The notes: generated by a model not told the origin, from the sequence alone. A stretch of DNA of 64,000 bases from Glandiceps talaboti (GCF_964340395.1 NC_135556.1:21883723-21947722); one strand, 5' to 3'. Shown: positions 18,001-31,412, numbered from the stretch's first letter. Program-made: numbers and translations.

Positions 18001-19505
18001 TTAAATCTGTCATGGAATTAAGTTAACGAAGACTGCGCTTGACAGCTTTACTCTCAAATACATTATATTTCTCTAAAAGGAATTTCTAAATAAGCGAGAT
18101 ACCGAGGTCTTGTGTTGAAATGATGCGGTAATACTAGAGATCCTATGAGCAGCACATGCTACCCTTTCACTGTGTTTAGAAGTTTCAATTGCCATTCTTG
18201 TGTATGGATACTTTAAAACCAATTCCAACCTTTGCCATTTCCTCTAATCACAAGACTGTGTTTTGACATTACAGAAGTAGCTGCCCAATCTTTAAAAAGA
18301 CCTTGTCGTCTTAAAGTGTAGAAAATGTTGAAAGTATGAATGGAGTGAGTCTACAGTCAATTTCCCGTCTTTTCGATATATCCGTTCTAATGTACCTACC
18401 ATGGACAAAGCTATAGGAGTGTTCATTTGTGTGTACGTTCTACACTCAAATGACTCACTTAGCAACACTCTCCAAAGATCTAAGTTGCTACCATAAAAAA
18501 TGAAATGCAAAAGTCAAAAGCAAATCATAATGAAAAGGTTACAGAGAGATAGAGTTAAAAATTGGACACATTCTTTATTAATGACACCATTCGCTAAGAC
18601 TTGAAAATTGAGCACATGCTTTATTAATGACGTCGACATTTTCTTGACGTACGTTTTCCGGGCTTTTCTTTGTAGAGACCATGTTTACCATGGAAACCTT
18701 ATACATAATTATTATATCACTTTCTTGATTGCAGGGAAAGCAAGGTTTACTAAGAATAAAGAAATTAAACCTGGAATATAAAACTTGACTTTTCAGGCAG
18801 TAGCAGACATCGATACTATTAAATAAATAGATCAAATTCTATTCAATATTTCGAATATTGTAGTGTATTCTGAATATTTCATAAATGTGTATATCTGATA
18901 TAGCGTATTCGTAAATGTTTATTAATTCTATGAACTGAAATTAGTCAAAGGAGTTGGCAGTCAATCACTTAAACTATTAAGGAATGTTTTTTTTATCTAA
19001 TCGTTTGACATGAATAAACGAAAAATGAAGATTGATTTCCAAATAAAACAAATGAAATACCAATCCTCATACTTCGGAATCCTAACCGGGAAAAAAACAG
19101 GGACAATCGGTTTTACCTATACATATGCTCCACAGGGAAAAGAGAAGCTAACACATATTTTGCAACTTTCACGTTGCACAGAGGGTGTGTTATTAATATT
19201 TCATCTGGCACTGCTCAATCTTTCTTATTAATGATTTAAAACCGTAATATGATATAGGTCACAACTGGAAGCGTTCTCATATTAAGTATACAGTTCCTAA
19301 TAATCTGAAAACAATCTGACGTTAGTTAATGCAGCTATAGTTAATGACAGGTTTAAACTTTTTCATGTGAATGTTCTACGGAAGTTAGGAGGTATAAATT
19401 GTTTAGCGTAGTCAAATATTTCCAAATTTAGTACATATTGTTTGAATCTTTCAAAAAAAACATTCGGAATGCTTTGAAGAAAAATCATGTATATGTTAAT
19501 GCTCT
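15017..19505. other. no gene firmly recognised
   Basis: About 4.5 kb, mostly unstructured. One open frame could be a terminal exon. It is 17662-17850 plus, 62 codons, preceded by an acceptor-like GCCTTAG and followed by AATAAA near 17974. Its mixed composition contains VFRHSYDSCQETTNIFEYI. No family is recognised and no upstream exon was found. Confidence 0.35.
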
Positions 19506-19510
19506 GTATG

Positions 19511-19544
<34 letters not shown>

Positions 19545-19581
19545 TGTATGTATGTATGTATGTATGTATGTATGTATGTAT
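19506..19581. repeat. (GTAT)n tetranucleotide microsatellite
   Basis: About 19 TGTA units. The repeat keeps a frame open on both strands (Tyr/Met/Val/Cys on plus, Ile/His/Thr on minus), which is an artefact. Confidence 0.97.
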
Positions 19582-22500
19582 ATGAATTGTATGATATTTA
19601 CGAGTCGTTGCAACTTTGATTTTGATTTCTTTTACTAAGTCATTTACCAACTCTACAGATGTGATATAAATAAAAAATATCGATTGGTTTACATAGTTAT
19701 TAATAATATCTTTATCATTTTCAAGCAATCGTCAACTAGTGTAAGTATTGTTTGTGATCTAAATATCAAAGTTAGTGATTGCTCATTTCAGAAATATACA
19801 ACAACCCCAACTCTCCAAGTCACCCGGGGTGCACTCAGTAAACAACTGCCGCAGTTCACAATAATTTTAATAAAAAAAACAGGGTCTTATGTTACGATCT
19901 GTCAATACCAAGCTAAAGATAGCATAACATTGATATGATTGAATTACTTGGTTAATGTTTTAAAATCCACCTTTCAACCAAATCTTTGTGGCCTTTGGCC
20001 TCTCACAATACATATCTCACGCTACATTATTAATTAACTTGTGCTTTCATATCTATTCAATTTGTACATCGCGATAATGTTTATCTTGAGATTAAATTTT
20101 TACATTATAATTCTGTTTAATCCGAGGGATTAAGTTCCATTTACTTTCGTTGTCTTCCTCTTCTTATCAGAGAAAAGAGAGATTACATTTATAAATGCCG
20201 TCTACTAATCTAGAAGTATATAACAAAAGAGTTTGTAAATAATGAAATCCGACCAAAACCCAAAACCTTGTATTATTAACTCTGAATTATCCATCAAAAC
20301 ATTGTACGTTCGACGTGGAGTAAATAATCAATAACATTGGATGTTAAACCCTGAATTTTCTATGATTCACATCAATTATGAAAAACTATAACTGTTTGAT
20401 AAACGTATAACCATCATTTTTCCTCAAGCTTGTGTTCTGTCACAAAGAGCAGTTAAATGGCACTTTCACATGGTCTGAAACTGCTACAAAACACTCACAA
20501 CAATTCTTTGCTCTAGTACTTCATGATCAAATAGAGTAATGTCTCGTAAACGAGCATAGCTCCCAATCAGAACCATTTCATCGATATTTCCATACCTACA
20601 ATGAGATTACTAACATGTATCGTTTGGTATGAATTACTCATATTTAAAATAGGGTTACTGAACATAATGCGTTGAAGTGCTCTAGTTTGTTGATGTATCT
20701 CTTCCAAAAACACTAAATATCAGTTCATCAACACGCAAATGGGATACGTTCTGTAGTATAAAAAGAAGAAGTTCCAGACTGTAGCAGCTTCTTTGAAAAC
20801 CCGAATGGTTAGCATGATAATACTAAACTACAGAAAAGATGAAACTGGAAATATATAAGAAATGGAACTTACAATAAATGAAGTACAGTTGGGTTGATAT
20901 ACACCATTCAGTACCCTCTTACCATTTCAAATTTGCAATAGAATTCTCGATTATTGTTATCGAAATATGCAGTCTTTAATTTCAGGTTTATTTAGGAAAT
21001 AAAAACGGTTATTATTATTGTGTATCTTTATTAACAGGGTGCGGTATCATCGACTATAGCGATACAAGCAAAGACATGTAGAGTTAAGCATAGAAAGCAA
21101 CTGGACAACACACTGAAATTATTATTGGGGCAATCACATTTATCCTACATCCGCCACTGGGTGATTTATAACAATATCGTAACTGCCGTCATGTTTCTTT
21201 TTAAAGAAGAAATCTTCATCATTTCTTCATAAATGAGAATAATTGCTTCAAAATAGTCCGTCGGTAGCTTTATACGAGCGACGTTTTCAGGTCTACAAAA
21301 CTATTTGTCTATACTTAAAAGTTCTTTAAGGTATTGAAAAGTATGATTACGCCCACGTCGCCCACCATGATGTATTACTGCAGTCACTGTGGTTGAATTA
21401 CATGTTGGTATAAGCTACTTACTACCATAATAGCTAGGTGAAAGATGCAACCTTCATTAACCGAGATAAGTAGGACCGTCGTATTAGTATTAAAGGAAAT
21501 AGATATTCCAACTGAACAACAGCAACAGGTTTACGTGCTACATATCTGAACACCTTCCGTGTGTAACCATGGTAATAATCCAAATGCGAAGTGCGTCATT
21601 CCAACAACTTATCATATTAATGACGCATCTCTATTTATAGTTAAAAACTTAAATGTGTAGTATTGTCGTATAGTTTTACCCGCACAGTCTTAGTTCATCT
21701 AGAAGGAATGTCTATTGTATCATCCTAACTTATCTTCTAGATAAACATACATGTATTCTAATTCGCTGATTGTATGGCTCAGAGTCTTGTATGCCTTGTA
21801 TATTACAGGAAGTAATATTAGATCAAGTTTATAACGTGTAGGGTGAACCTCAGGAATAACAGATTTAAACTTTTGCTGTTACTTTGGTCAAAATAACCGA
21901 GCCCATTACTCTTTAGTTAAAATCAAGAAAACAAATTGGGTTACTGTAAACATTTCTGAAATAGAGCCCAAAATAAGTAACTTATGTGATAAACATCAAA
22001 TGGCAGCCAAATATGTGTTGATTCTACGAGAAAATGACAGAATGTCGATTTCCTTGAAAACAAGATGGGTAGCCCCAAATTTCTTTTATTTTTATTTCAA
22101 AACGACCGGGAAAACTCATTCATATGGTAATGTTTTGAGAGATTCGATAACTTCGATTTCGTTGGCTGCCGAGGTGCACTCTACTTTAACATGTTTGTAT
22201 TCCATGTTGTGTTGTCTAGTCTAGTCCAATATGGTTTTTGAAACGTGCTCGAATTATAGCATGATTTATATACTACTTACATCTCAACATAATTGAAAGT
22301 TTGAGATTTTGATTATGTCCATACTGTTATCAAATACTACCAATATCATACATTCAAAATTCATTAAAAGTTGGATATTTAGAGACTTGGGGAAATTGAT
22401 GAATGTCGAAAGGTTTAAAATATCTTTTCAATTGACAAAGTTTAATGAAAGGATTTTGAAATAAATGAGAGAGGTACGTATTTTACCTTACAGTTTAATA

Positions 22501-22821
22501 CGCTGAGTAGAGTCTGGTATATACAATTCTCAGCTCAGACGTGCAGTACATTTAGATTTTTCACACACGCGTCAACCATTCAGTGATCATTTTAGTAAAT
22601 AACCATGGCGTTGACATGTTGATCATAATGCTGAAAAGCAACTTATTTTACACGGAACACGAGAGGCTGTTATCAAATAAATGATGTATATTGGTTAATA
22701 TTGAATATATCTTGTTATTTTCTACATCTGAATGTAGTGTTGTGTACAGTACTGCAAGGACCAATGGTTACTGTTGTCAATAATAAACAACAAAGTATTA
22801 CTTTCATTCTTACCCAATAAA
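19582..22821. other. no gene recognised
   Basis: About 3.2 kb of AT-rich DNA without recognised genes, RNAs or repeats. Confidence 0.45.
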
Positions 22822-23048
22822 AAAGTTGTTTGGTTCCGCTTTGATACCTGACCCCACTTAGTTTTTCACGTCGACCCTAAACTTTTTTTACATATTCGAA
22901 AAAAATAAAATAAAATCGCGATAATCGTGAAGTCTCGCAAGAAATAGTCGATGCGGAAACTAAGATCAACTTAAAAAGACAATATAAAACTTGTCTTCCA
23001 ATCTGAAATGACTGTACATCTGATGAGAAGAAACCAATAACACAGAGA
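22822..23048 (-). repeat. dispersed repeat family R1, copy 1
   Basis: The reverse complement matches 45428-45656 over about 225 bp. Shared blocks include TTCTTCTCATCAGATGTACA, TTTTATATTGTCTTTTTAA, TCTTGCGAGACTTCA and a GTGAAAAACTA...GGGTCAG end. No open frame is conserved. Class unknown; a short interspersed or MITE-like element is likely. Confidence 0.75.
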
Positions 23049-26000
23049 CCATATGTAAAACAACGGCAAACATAACTATCTGAACTAGACACTTACATAT
23101 GAAAATTTAAATAAAATATAAAATCTACCTACCCTACCTATTCTAAAATTGAATGTAATCGGAACCACATATTTTTTTACGCCTTATATGATAACTAACA
23201 TTACTATGGCAACAAAAATACCACCAATCACAATACAAACTACATGTATATGTATTTTGCAATCTCTACAATGTAGAAGTGTTTATGTTGTAATACATAA
23301 GAATGGCTGCCCCGAACCTCATTCATATGTATGTGTAATTTCCCTCCTTTCTGATGGGAACCCATTGCATTTGAAAACAATCTTACGACGCGGTCAATAT
23401 AAAACTTTCTAAACATTGTTCGTATTGTTTGATCATTTTATTGCATCTTTCTTGCCATGTGTATCGACTATAAAATTTGGCACAAAATATAAATAATTCT
23501 TAGTAACGTGCGTAACAACGTTTATGCTCTCTACAAATTGAGAAACATACAAAGGTAACATGTTTTGGTTTACAAAAACTATTACATCGAGAACTTTTAT
23601 GTAAGTTTGATGTTTCTGTAAAAGTAGAGCGGGTTCGAAGTGAAAATACAGCAATTATAGACGTGAGATGGATTTTAAAATGTCAGAAACAATGAACACA
23701 ATAACTTAAGAGATTGCGTAAAGATACGTCTACAAATAGTAGTACCGCGGCTTCTACTTCAACTATTGGTTGGAGTAAACATAGTTATAGGGGTTTTACG
23801 TGAGTTGAGTACAAATCTCCTGTCTTTCTAGCAATGATAATTTGCATGATAGCAGAGAAAGAGGCGTTCAGCTGGAAATCGCCCTCGGCATAATATGATG
23901 GTTTTACGAGTGTTAAGGTGACAACTGGGTCATTTTGTATGTTTGTTTGTCGGTTTCATTTAATCGTATAATCGTGTTCAAACTTTTAAGTATGCCTTAA
24001 AGGTAAAGAAACAAACACATGCCTGATGCGTGACAACCTTGAACTTTGAGTACTCGGTCACCATCAAGGTCGTTTCATAAGTTTAATATTTAATACGATT
24101 CAATTTCAGTCATTTTCTGCTTTTAGAATTCTTCACGACTGACAAACAATAAGTGAATGCAAATTACTATAGTGAGCAAATATGGCGTGTACCTTGGCAT
24201 ACATGACTTCGAACTCCCATCACTTTTCTTAGCATCAAAACGAAGCAATTGAGAGCAAGCTACAATGTGAAACATTTTTTGAAAGTGATAACAATTTTTC
24301 AAACTTTACAAAAATAGTTTCAACGTTTATACATTACAATAATGGGTTTGAATACAGGGAGTTACGATACTTATTTCCATGGTAATAACTGAAATAGAGA
24401 CGTCATCAAAATCATCGTGTTTACGTTTAACTAGATATATTAAAAATGGAATAAAATATAGTAAAACTCGGTGGCTAACTTCGGTATTTTCAATGAATTC
24501 GAATAAGAATCAATTATCTACATAATTATTTGTGAAAGTTGCCAATGCAACTTGAATTCACCTTTGAAAAGGTAAACTTATGAAAGTCTACAAAATCTTC
24601 TCAAGTGATGTCAATTTTATAAAACTTCGCAGTTTAAAATCATTTTTATGCGGGATCTGATTCCGAAGTAATTATTACAAATAATTTGATAGGTCATCGT
24701 GTTCGTATTCAAATTATTGCAAAGAAAACGCGTTCAAGTGGAAAGAAAGACCAAGTTCAAATAAGATTAAAAGACATATTTTATGAATTTCTCGGGAGTT
24801 AAGGATGTAATTATTGTTCAAGTTTTTTTTGGAAATAACGAACACATAACTACGTCTTGAGCAACAAAAAAATTGGAACAGTTTAATAACCAACCAAATG
24901 CGTTCGTTTAAGAAAATGGACCCCTTAGGTTTGTCGTTATTATTAAAACTTATACAGCACGCGCAGAATTGTTATGATAGTAACTTTCCATCAATTAGCT
25001 TAGGAAGTCCAAAAATCGTAATTGTACAGGTTTTTAGGCCAACTGCCGATTATTTATCATGCGCAGATGAAATGCGCACATGCATTTGGCTTACTTACAA
25101 CACGTTTGAATGTTTACTTTCCATTTATGAAAAAATATTTTCTCTATTGAATTTCCTGTACTGATATTATAAATTACTGTATACTGGGTTTTGAGGCATA
25201 TGACAATGCGTCTGCGAGATATTGAATTCCCTTCTACGCGGTGAAAACGTTAAACATATCACATACCATGTATAGAAATGATAAAAGCAACATAGATTTG
25301 TTGACGTACGCGTGTTGCAACGTATGGCGATGAGAGCTAGACGAGAAGAGATGTTGAAACGACAAAATTCCTATATTGCTGATGACAATATAATCTAACC
25401 GATTTCAGTGGGATAAAGACTTCTATTCATGAAAATATAAGATAACGGCTTACTAGTGAAAAGATTGATATATCATACTTAAAAGATTTGTTATCACTCC
25501 CTTTACAAGAAACTACTTAAAATGAGAACAAGGTAGAGTACAAAAATATTTCCAACTGAGATGCGATGACCATAAAAAAAATCGTCTCACTATCTTTAGC
25601 GAAAACTTGATATGCTCATTCGTATCACATATGGAGTGATGTGATCTGCTATTACATTGTAAATAATGTGCACGTCAATGGTGACTGTGTGTGTGTATAA
25701 TCAATTCTCATAAAGTACCCCTCCTTTGAAATATTCAATATTTACGACGGCATCATGGCAAAAAAAGTACGGGGATATTAAATTCTAATTCAATCAGGAC
25801 AAAAGATGAGACAATATGCATACGTCATGCCCCGTATTACCGTTCCCCTACCCGCTATATGCTGTCTATAAATTTCGCATTTATGAGAACGGTGATTGAA
25901 GTTACCTAAGCTTTGAAATTAGGCCAAGCGGATATAGGATGTTAACAGAAGTATCACGGGTTTATATTACCTTCTGGGTAATATATTGGTAGATTCAATT

Positions 26001-26380
26001 AAACTACTAACGTATGTTGATTTCAGTGTGAAGGTCATGGACAAATTAAAAATCGAAGGTCGCCAAGCTCTCAATATTCTATGGTATGGATTATTGTACT
26101 GTCTTAAGGGTAGAAGTTAATTACAAAAGTTGAATAAATTGTGCCGACAAATCTTGTTCGATTAGTACGTTAAGTAGTTTGTTTTTGTGTGTGTAAGGTT
26201 CTTCTACTAGGTTTTGGTGGATGAGCGTGGCAATTTCATTTTTTTGGCAAATCTTTATCTTTATAATTTTACATATCATAGAACATATTTTTATATATTT
26301 CATGAATAATTCACAAAAAGATGCCCAATAACGGTTTAGAATTACATTTGCTGTATTTGAAGATCAAAATCAGTGTTTAC
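23049..26380. other. no gene recognised
   Basis: About 3.3 kb without supported features. Small open frames at 23149 and 24898 (plus) lack motifs and splice context. Confidence 0.45.
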
Positions 26381-26438
26381 TTTTCTTCTTGCACATATAT
26401 TCAAGCTGGTTAGAAAGATTAGCACACGCTACAAGAAT
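26381..26438. repeat. 58-bp direct repeat, copy 1
   Basis: It shares about 55 of 58 bases with 27413-27471, including GCTGGTTAGAAAGATTAGCA and CACGCT.CAAGAAT. The two copies are 1,033 bp apart and bracket the tRNA gene. Confidence 0.85.
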
Positions 26439-27194
26439 TCAAGACCTAATCTTTGAATGAGAAGTCTGGGTATTATTATTTAAGAAGAGGTTCAGAATAG
26501 TTTTTTAATTCTGAATAGCTTTGTAACAATAGTGCATGTATATATTTGAAATTTTCTTAAGAATTTTACAGGACGAAAAGATAATATTGGTTATCGCGAA
26601 ATTCAGCCGGAAAATTTATGTTTACTACCGTATATATATATATCTATAAAATCAATATTCTGCAGTACGATCGATACATGCAGTTATTTCTATGGATACT
26701 ACTAGGTGTACATTTTCTGGAGATTGTCTTTAACATTCATGTCGAATAAGCAGGGACAACTGCAACAGACAACAATGTTTCTCACTTCAAGTGCCTTCGA
26801 CGTTATTATTTGAAAAAAAAGAAGTCGCCAGAAGGAAAATGATGACATATGAACACTGTTGCTGTAGAAAGTAGACTGTGCATGGCGCTCTTTGAAAATA
26901 ATTACCAACATCTATTACTGCTGAGTGAACATCTTCGTGAATTAATACAAATTTACAGAAAGATAATAATTTCGAGATGTTAAGCTTATGGTGCCCTCTA
27001 AGATCAAACATAAAACTCTTCTTTTCTCCGGATTGTGTATTACGTCATAAAACAGTTACTCTGGAAAATACACAGAATGTATTGTGCTTCTGTACACATT
27101 CAACAAAAAATTACTTACGAGCAGTACACCCGTTTGCAAGATATAGTCATTTGCTTCTGGCAGTCTCGTTTGGATAGCAGACGAAAATAAAAAT

Positions 27195-27285
27195 AACCCC
27201 TGGCGGGACTCGAACCCGCAATCTCCGGTTATCAAACACTAAGTGCCATAGGAGACCGACGCCTTATCCATTAGGCCACAGGGGC
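27195..27285 (-). tRNA. tRNA-Arg (anticodon CCU) with 18-nt intron
   Basis: The minus strand reads acceptor GCCCCTG paired with CAGGGGT (first pair G-U), D arm GCC...GGC, anticodon stem TCGGT/ACCGG, loop C-T-CCT-A, a 5-nt variable loop, and T arm GCGGG/CCCGC with TTCGAGT. The 18-nt insertion (TGGCACTTAGTGTTTGAT) sits just after the anticodon, the standard position of nuclear tRNA introns. Box A (TGGCCTAATGG) and box B (GGTTCGAGTCC) match the Pol III internal promoter. The 3' flank contains TTTTT, a Pol III terminator. Mature length is 72 nt before the discriminator, which would be U. It decodes AGG. Cloverleaf and both boxes are intact, so it is probably functional. Confidence 0.93.
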
Positions 27286-27412
27286 TTTTATAAATTATTC
27301 TTCATATTTTTTTCATCATCGGTACAATTTCTAAAAAGTACAACTGCAGTTGGAACATATCTTGGTGAAAAGAGAGCTCTTATCCATTAAAACACTTTAA
27401 CATTTATAAATA

Positions 27413-27471
27413 GTTTTCTTATTGCACATATATTCAGGCTGGTTAGAAAGATTAGCACACGCTGCAAGAAT
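27413..27471. repeat. 58-bp direct repeat, copy 2
   Basis: Second copy of the repeat at 26381-26438, with three differences (for example AGGCTGG for AAGCTGG). Function unknown. Confidence 0.85.
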
Positions 27472-27673
27472 ATATGTGTATATGTATAAATACATATAAG
27501 TGTATAAGTAACGAGTAAAACAGTTCCGATCAATAAATATAATCCCACGTTTCGAATTAACATTCTTTAACAAGAATAAAGACAAGGTCTAAGTAGGTAC
27601 ACAGCCTGGCTTATAAGTGTAGAAAGTGAAAAGAAACGATACACCGCGACTTCTAATAAACGGTGAAGTAGGC

Positions 27674-27845
<172 letters not shown>

Positions 27846-28137
27846 TTTAACACATATATATTAAATGAATCCATTCAAATTGTGAATAGAAAAATAGTAA
27901 CAGACTGAGAAAGGGTTTCTAAACACTCTCCATGTAAACAGAGCAACATGAGGTCAGAATTACAGGTTAAATTGATCTCATATCTTCCTATCCTGAGCAC
28001 ATCCATTTCGATAGCATACATGTAATTAACACATAATTTTGAGACATTACACGATTTCCAAATACTCCGCTTTGAGATACTTGTACATTTAAGGTTGAGA
28101 AAGGGAATAACTGATATATTGGTAATTAAGAAAATAT

Positions 28138-28353
28138 GGTTGGTTGGTTGGTTGGTTGGTAGGTAGGTAGGTAGGTGGGTAGGTAGGTAGGTAGGTAGGT
28201 AGGTAGGTAGGTAGGTAGGTAGTAGGTAGGTAGGTAGGTAGGTAGATAGATAGATAGATAGGAATGTAGGTAGGTAGGTAAGTAGGTAGGTTGGTTGGTT
28301 GGTTGGTTGGTGGTTTGGTTGGTCGCTCGGTCGGTCGGTTGGTTGGTAGGTAG
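28138..28353. repeat. (GGTT)n/(GGTA)n tetranucleotide array
   Basis: GGTT units, then GGTA units (with some GATA), then GGTT and GGTC units: about 215 bp of G/T-rich repeat on plus. The Pro/Thr-rich minus-strand open frames through it are artefacts. Confidence 0.96.
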
Positions 28354-29383
28354 GTTGGCATAGCTAGCTATTGTTAAAAACATATAAACATATTTGGACT
28401 GTCCCCTTTAAGCTGAAATGACTACCACCCTGATTACAAGGGCATGGACAAAACTCCCCTAACCTCTATATACTAAAGGGGCTCCGGATGGTAAAGTTGG
28501 TGTCCATGTAAAAGCTAACATGTCCTAAGAGCCTCATGAAACTGTCCAGACTTGGCACACCAAATTGACGTGTCTAGTGATCACCTGTCCACACCCCTAA
28601 CCCCAGTAACTATCCTTGAGTTGTTCTGCATATGAACGTGTGCGATTCCCTGAGTAGCTTTCACCGTCCAAAGCTGAACTAAAAACGTTTACAAGATTGT
28701 AGGTTGGTGATATGATCGCCTTGGGTAGGGTACGGTACATTTCTTGTAAATGAGATATGACTCTCGTCGTAGTGCACTGTGTACTACTAGCAAATTCATT
28801 CAGTGAAATACACCTGAACTTAATGGTTTAACAGACATCTCCTGAAATATGTTAACACTATTTAATCGCAGTTTGTATTTTCATCCTGTAGCATTTTCAA
28901 ATGTGTGTTGTTTTCCATGTTTTAAAATTATAATATGAACGCGAGAGGGCGCGAATCAAACAAGAATGTAACAACAGAATTCGTCATCTGATCAATGGTA
29001 TTACTAACTAACTATTAGCACTATCAATAACCCATCTTACGCTCATTTTAGTTTCCATATAGGCACGAACCGTGGAGAGAGGCTTTTGTGTCAACTTGAG
29101 TATACTTGTGTGCTTAGTCTCGCTGTCTTATCGTCCTTTGTGAAATAGGAAGACGTGCCGACACTTCGGTTTCTTTGACTACTGACTCGCTCTTTTATAA
29201 AGAACATATGTTATCGTCTTTTTAACCCGTTTGATCACACCTTTGGGAATACACTGCTTACAGAACATCAGTACCGACCCCGAGTAACAATCAAATACCT
29301 GAAAAGTCACGTTTGTTATACTTACTCTTGTGATTTATCGTAATATCGGCAATGATGAAAACAGGACATCATTTAGTGTGCAA
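28354..29383. other. no gene recognised
   Basis: About 1 kb without supported features. Confidence 0.45.
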
Positions 29384-29672
29384 ACATTATTCCCAATATT
29401 TTGTTTCTTCGGCACGCCAAGGTAAATGCTAGTGACCTATGGGCCCTTGTTACTACGAGTTTATCGACAAAACCCTTATTAGATAGATCAAATGTATTTT
29501 CCAACACAATGAAGGAAAATGGTTGGAATGATATATTTACACATACTCGACAAGCATAAGTTATGACAAGATGGGAAACATAATGACGTTTTTTTTTAAT
29601 TTTTGCTTACATTTACAGAACCAATGACGTAGCCGCGAATTTTCGTGACGTAGAACGACCAGGGTATAGGGA
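29384..29672. mobile_element. dispersed repeat family R2 (MITE-like), copy 1
   Basis: It matches 61592-61892 across two parts. The first, 29384-29534, has inverted ends (ACATTATTCCC... and ...TGGAATGATAT) and shares TGTATTTTCCAAC and CAATGAAGGAAAA. The second, to 29672, shares CAGAACCAATGACGTAG, GACGTAGAACGACCAGGGTA. No coding capacity. This copy is the more diverged of the two. Confidence 0.7.
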
Positions 29673-30294
29673 CCAAGAAAAGAACTGTTTCTGGTAAGCG
29701 CGCGCATCACTTAAATGGCCTTGCATCGATCTTTTTTCCGTGTTTGTCGAGCCCAGATCCAGGGGGAAACCACAAAAATAACCATCCCTTCTTCAATGAA
29801 GACAACGGGAGAGCCAGTCATGAACAAGCAAATGACATCTGCCCCACAAACACACTTTCTCTAAAGACCTAAATGAAAAGAAGAGTGACTGCCATAAATA
29901 GTAGATTGAGTGACAGGTTTATTGAGAATAAAACAAATGTCCTGACCAGAAATAATTTTTTTTTACCTAAACCCATATTTTTAGTTCGAACGCATTGAAT
30001 CTTGCTTTCACGTGTTATAATATCTGTTATTAGAACCTATCGGCCTCGTTAAATGTCGCATCAACTCAAGTAAGGGGTTCGAAATATTATTAATGCAGTC
30101 ATCATGGTAGCGTTGTATTATTCACCACTGTGAGACACCATACTATATTTATAAATGTAGTCAAGTTAATCATTACAAAAATAAAACGATAGCTGTCTAA
30201 CTCTTACATCAACAAGGGTTTCTTGTGGCCTCCACACCTACAAGACATGCACAGTTCTTTACGCAGGTATTTCAACATAGTTTGATAATCCAAC

Positions 30295-31143
30295 ATGGGA
30301 AACAAGGTCGAGGGTATGACAACAAGATATCCAACAGAAACTTGGCCAGATTGGATGGAATCACTACCAGACACAACAATGTTGTCTGCCTTGTCAATTC
30401 CGGGTACTCATGGCTCTGTCAATTCATACGGTATGCATGTAGAATGTCAAAGTTGGCCACTTTATTCTCAACTCGAAGCGGGAATTCGGTTTATCGATAT
30501 TGGCTGTAGACATTGGGGAAATAGGTTGACACTCCATCAAAGTGTGTTTTTCCAGTTTGGAATGTTATCACATGTAATGGATGACGTCGTTGAATATTTA
30601 AAGAAATTTGGCAGTGAAGTAGTGCTTTTACGAATCAGAGAGGAGGGAATAACGCAGGACAATTCCCGCTCTATAGGAGACACACTAGCAGACAAACTAT
30701 ATCATTATAGTTCGTTTATATACGAAGGAAAGACATTATCTGCTTTGAAAATTGGCCAAGTCCGTGGAAAGATCGTATTACTCCACGATTTTGATATGAC
30801 ACTTGGAATCCCATACAGCTCAATGCAAATCGCGAACTCTTCAGATGCACGCGACTTGTCGGACCTTCGCATAGGGGCCAAGTGGGACAAAATACAAAAT
30901 AATTTAGCAAAATCATCACAAGGAGAAGCAACGGACATGTTCTTAACAATTTGTGGTGGTAATTGTGGACCTCATCAAAGCGGGCCTCCTAATCCTTATG
31001 ATGTGGCTGTGAAGATCAACGGCCGACTTGACAAGTTCCTCAGTGCACTGAGGGAAAGGAAGCAGCGACTTGGTATAATTGCGATGAATTTCCCTAACTG
31101 TGATTTGATCAAAACAATTATCGAAACAAATGAACTAAAATAA
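30295..31143 (+). CDS. intronless PI-PLC X-domain protein
   Basis: A 282-residue phosphatidylinositol-specific phospholipase C X-domain protein of the small bacterial/PLCXD-like type; family members cleave phosphoinositides or GPI anchors. Domain hallmarks in order: SIPGTHGS (His39, first catalytic His), LEAGIRFIDIG (61-70), LTLHQ (His81, probable second His), SEVVLLRIREE (107-117), RGKIVLL (158-163) and GIIAMNFP (260-267). Positions normally Asp after the first His, Arg in DIR and Asp in MDFP are Gly40, Gly70 and Asn265, so activity may be weak or lost. No signal peptide or membrane segment. The ATG has a strong Kozak context (AACATGG). An acceptor-like TTTACGCAG ends at 30265, so a 5' UTR intron is possible. 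AATAAA occurs at 31468 and 31483, just beyond a 25-nt A run. The coding exon is uninterrupted. Confidence 0.88.
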   Translation: MGNKVEGMTTRYPTETWPDWMESLPDTTMLSALSIPGTHGSVNSYGMHVECQSWPLYSQLEAGIRFIDIGCRHWGNRLTLHQSVFFQFGMLSHVMDDVVEYLKKFGSEVVLLRIREEGITQDNSRSIGDTLADKLYHYSSFIYEGKTLSALKIGQVRGKIVLLHDFDMTLGIPYSSMQIANSSDARDLSDLRIGAKWDKIQNNLAKSSQGEATDMFLTICGGNCGPHQSGPPNPYDVAVKINGRLDKFLSALRERKQRLGIIAMNFPNCDLIKTIIETNELK

Positions 31144-31412
31144 TCTCGAATTATTAAACGATAGGTAAGCGTTAACAAGTTAGTCTTTGCGAGACAAAAG
31201 TTTGTAATATAGGCTATCGGCATTATTTTGAAAAATATTGATGAACATTTTTCAAGTTGTTTAATTTGACTAAACGTAGCAGCCATGAGATGCAGGCAAT
31301 GTAGCTGACATTTACTGTGAGTAGTACATCCATTGATATAAGATATGATTAATAGGCAGTCCCTTTTTTACATAGCTGTACATTGATGAATTCACATAAT
31401 CCAGAAACATGT

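Noticed and set aside
19363-19728. 121-codon minus-strand frame with His/Thr/Ile/Tyr repeats
   Set aside because: Carried by the (GTAT)n microsatellite; flanking residues show no domain.
23010-23035. CTGATGAGAAGAAAC, hammerhead-like
   Set aside because: Only three bases separate CUGAUGA from GAAA, so no stem II is possible.
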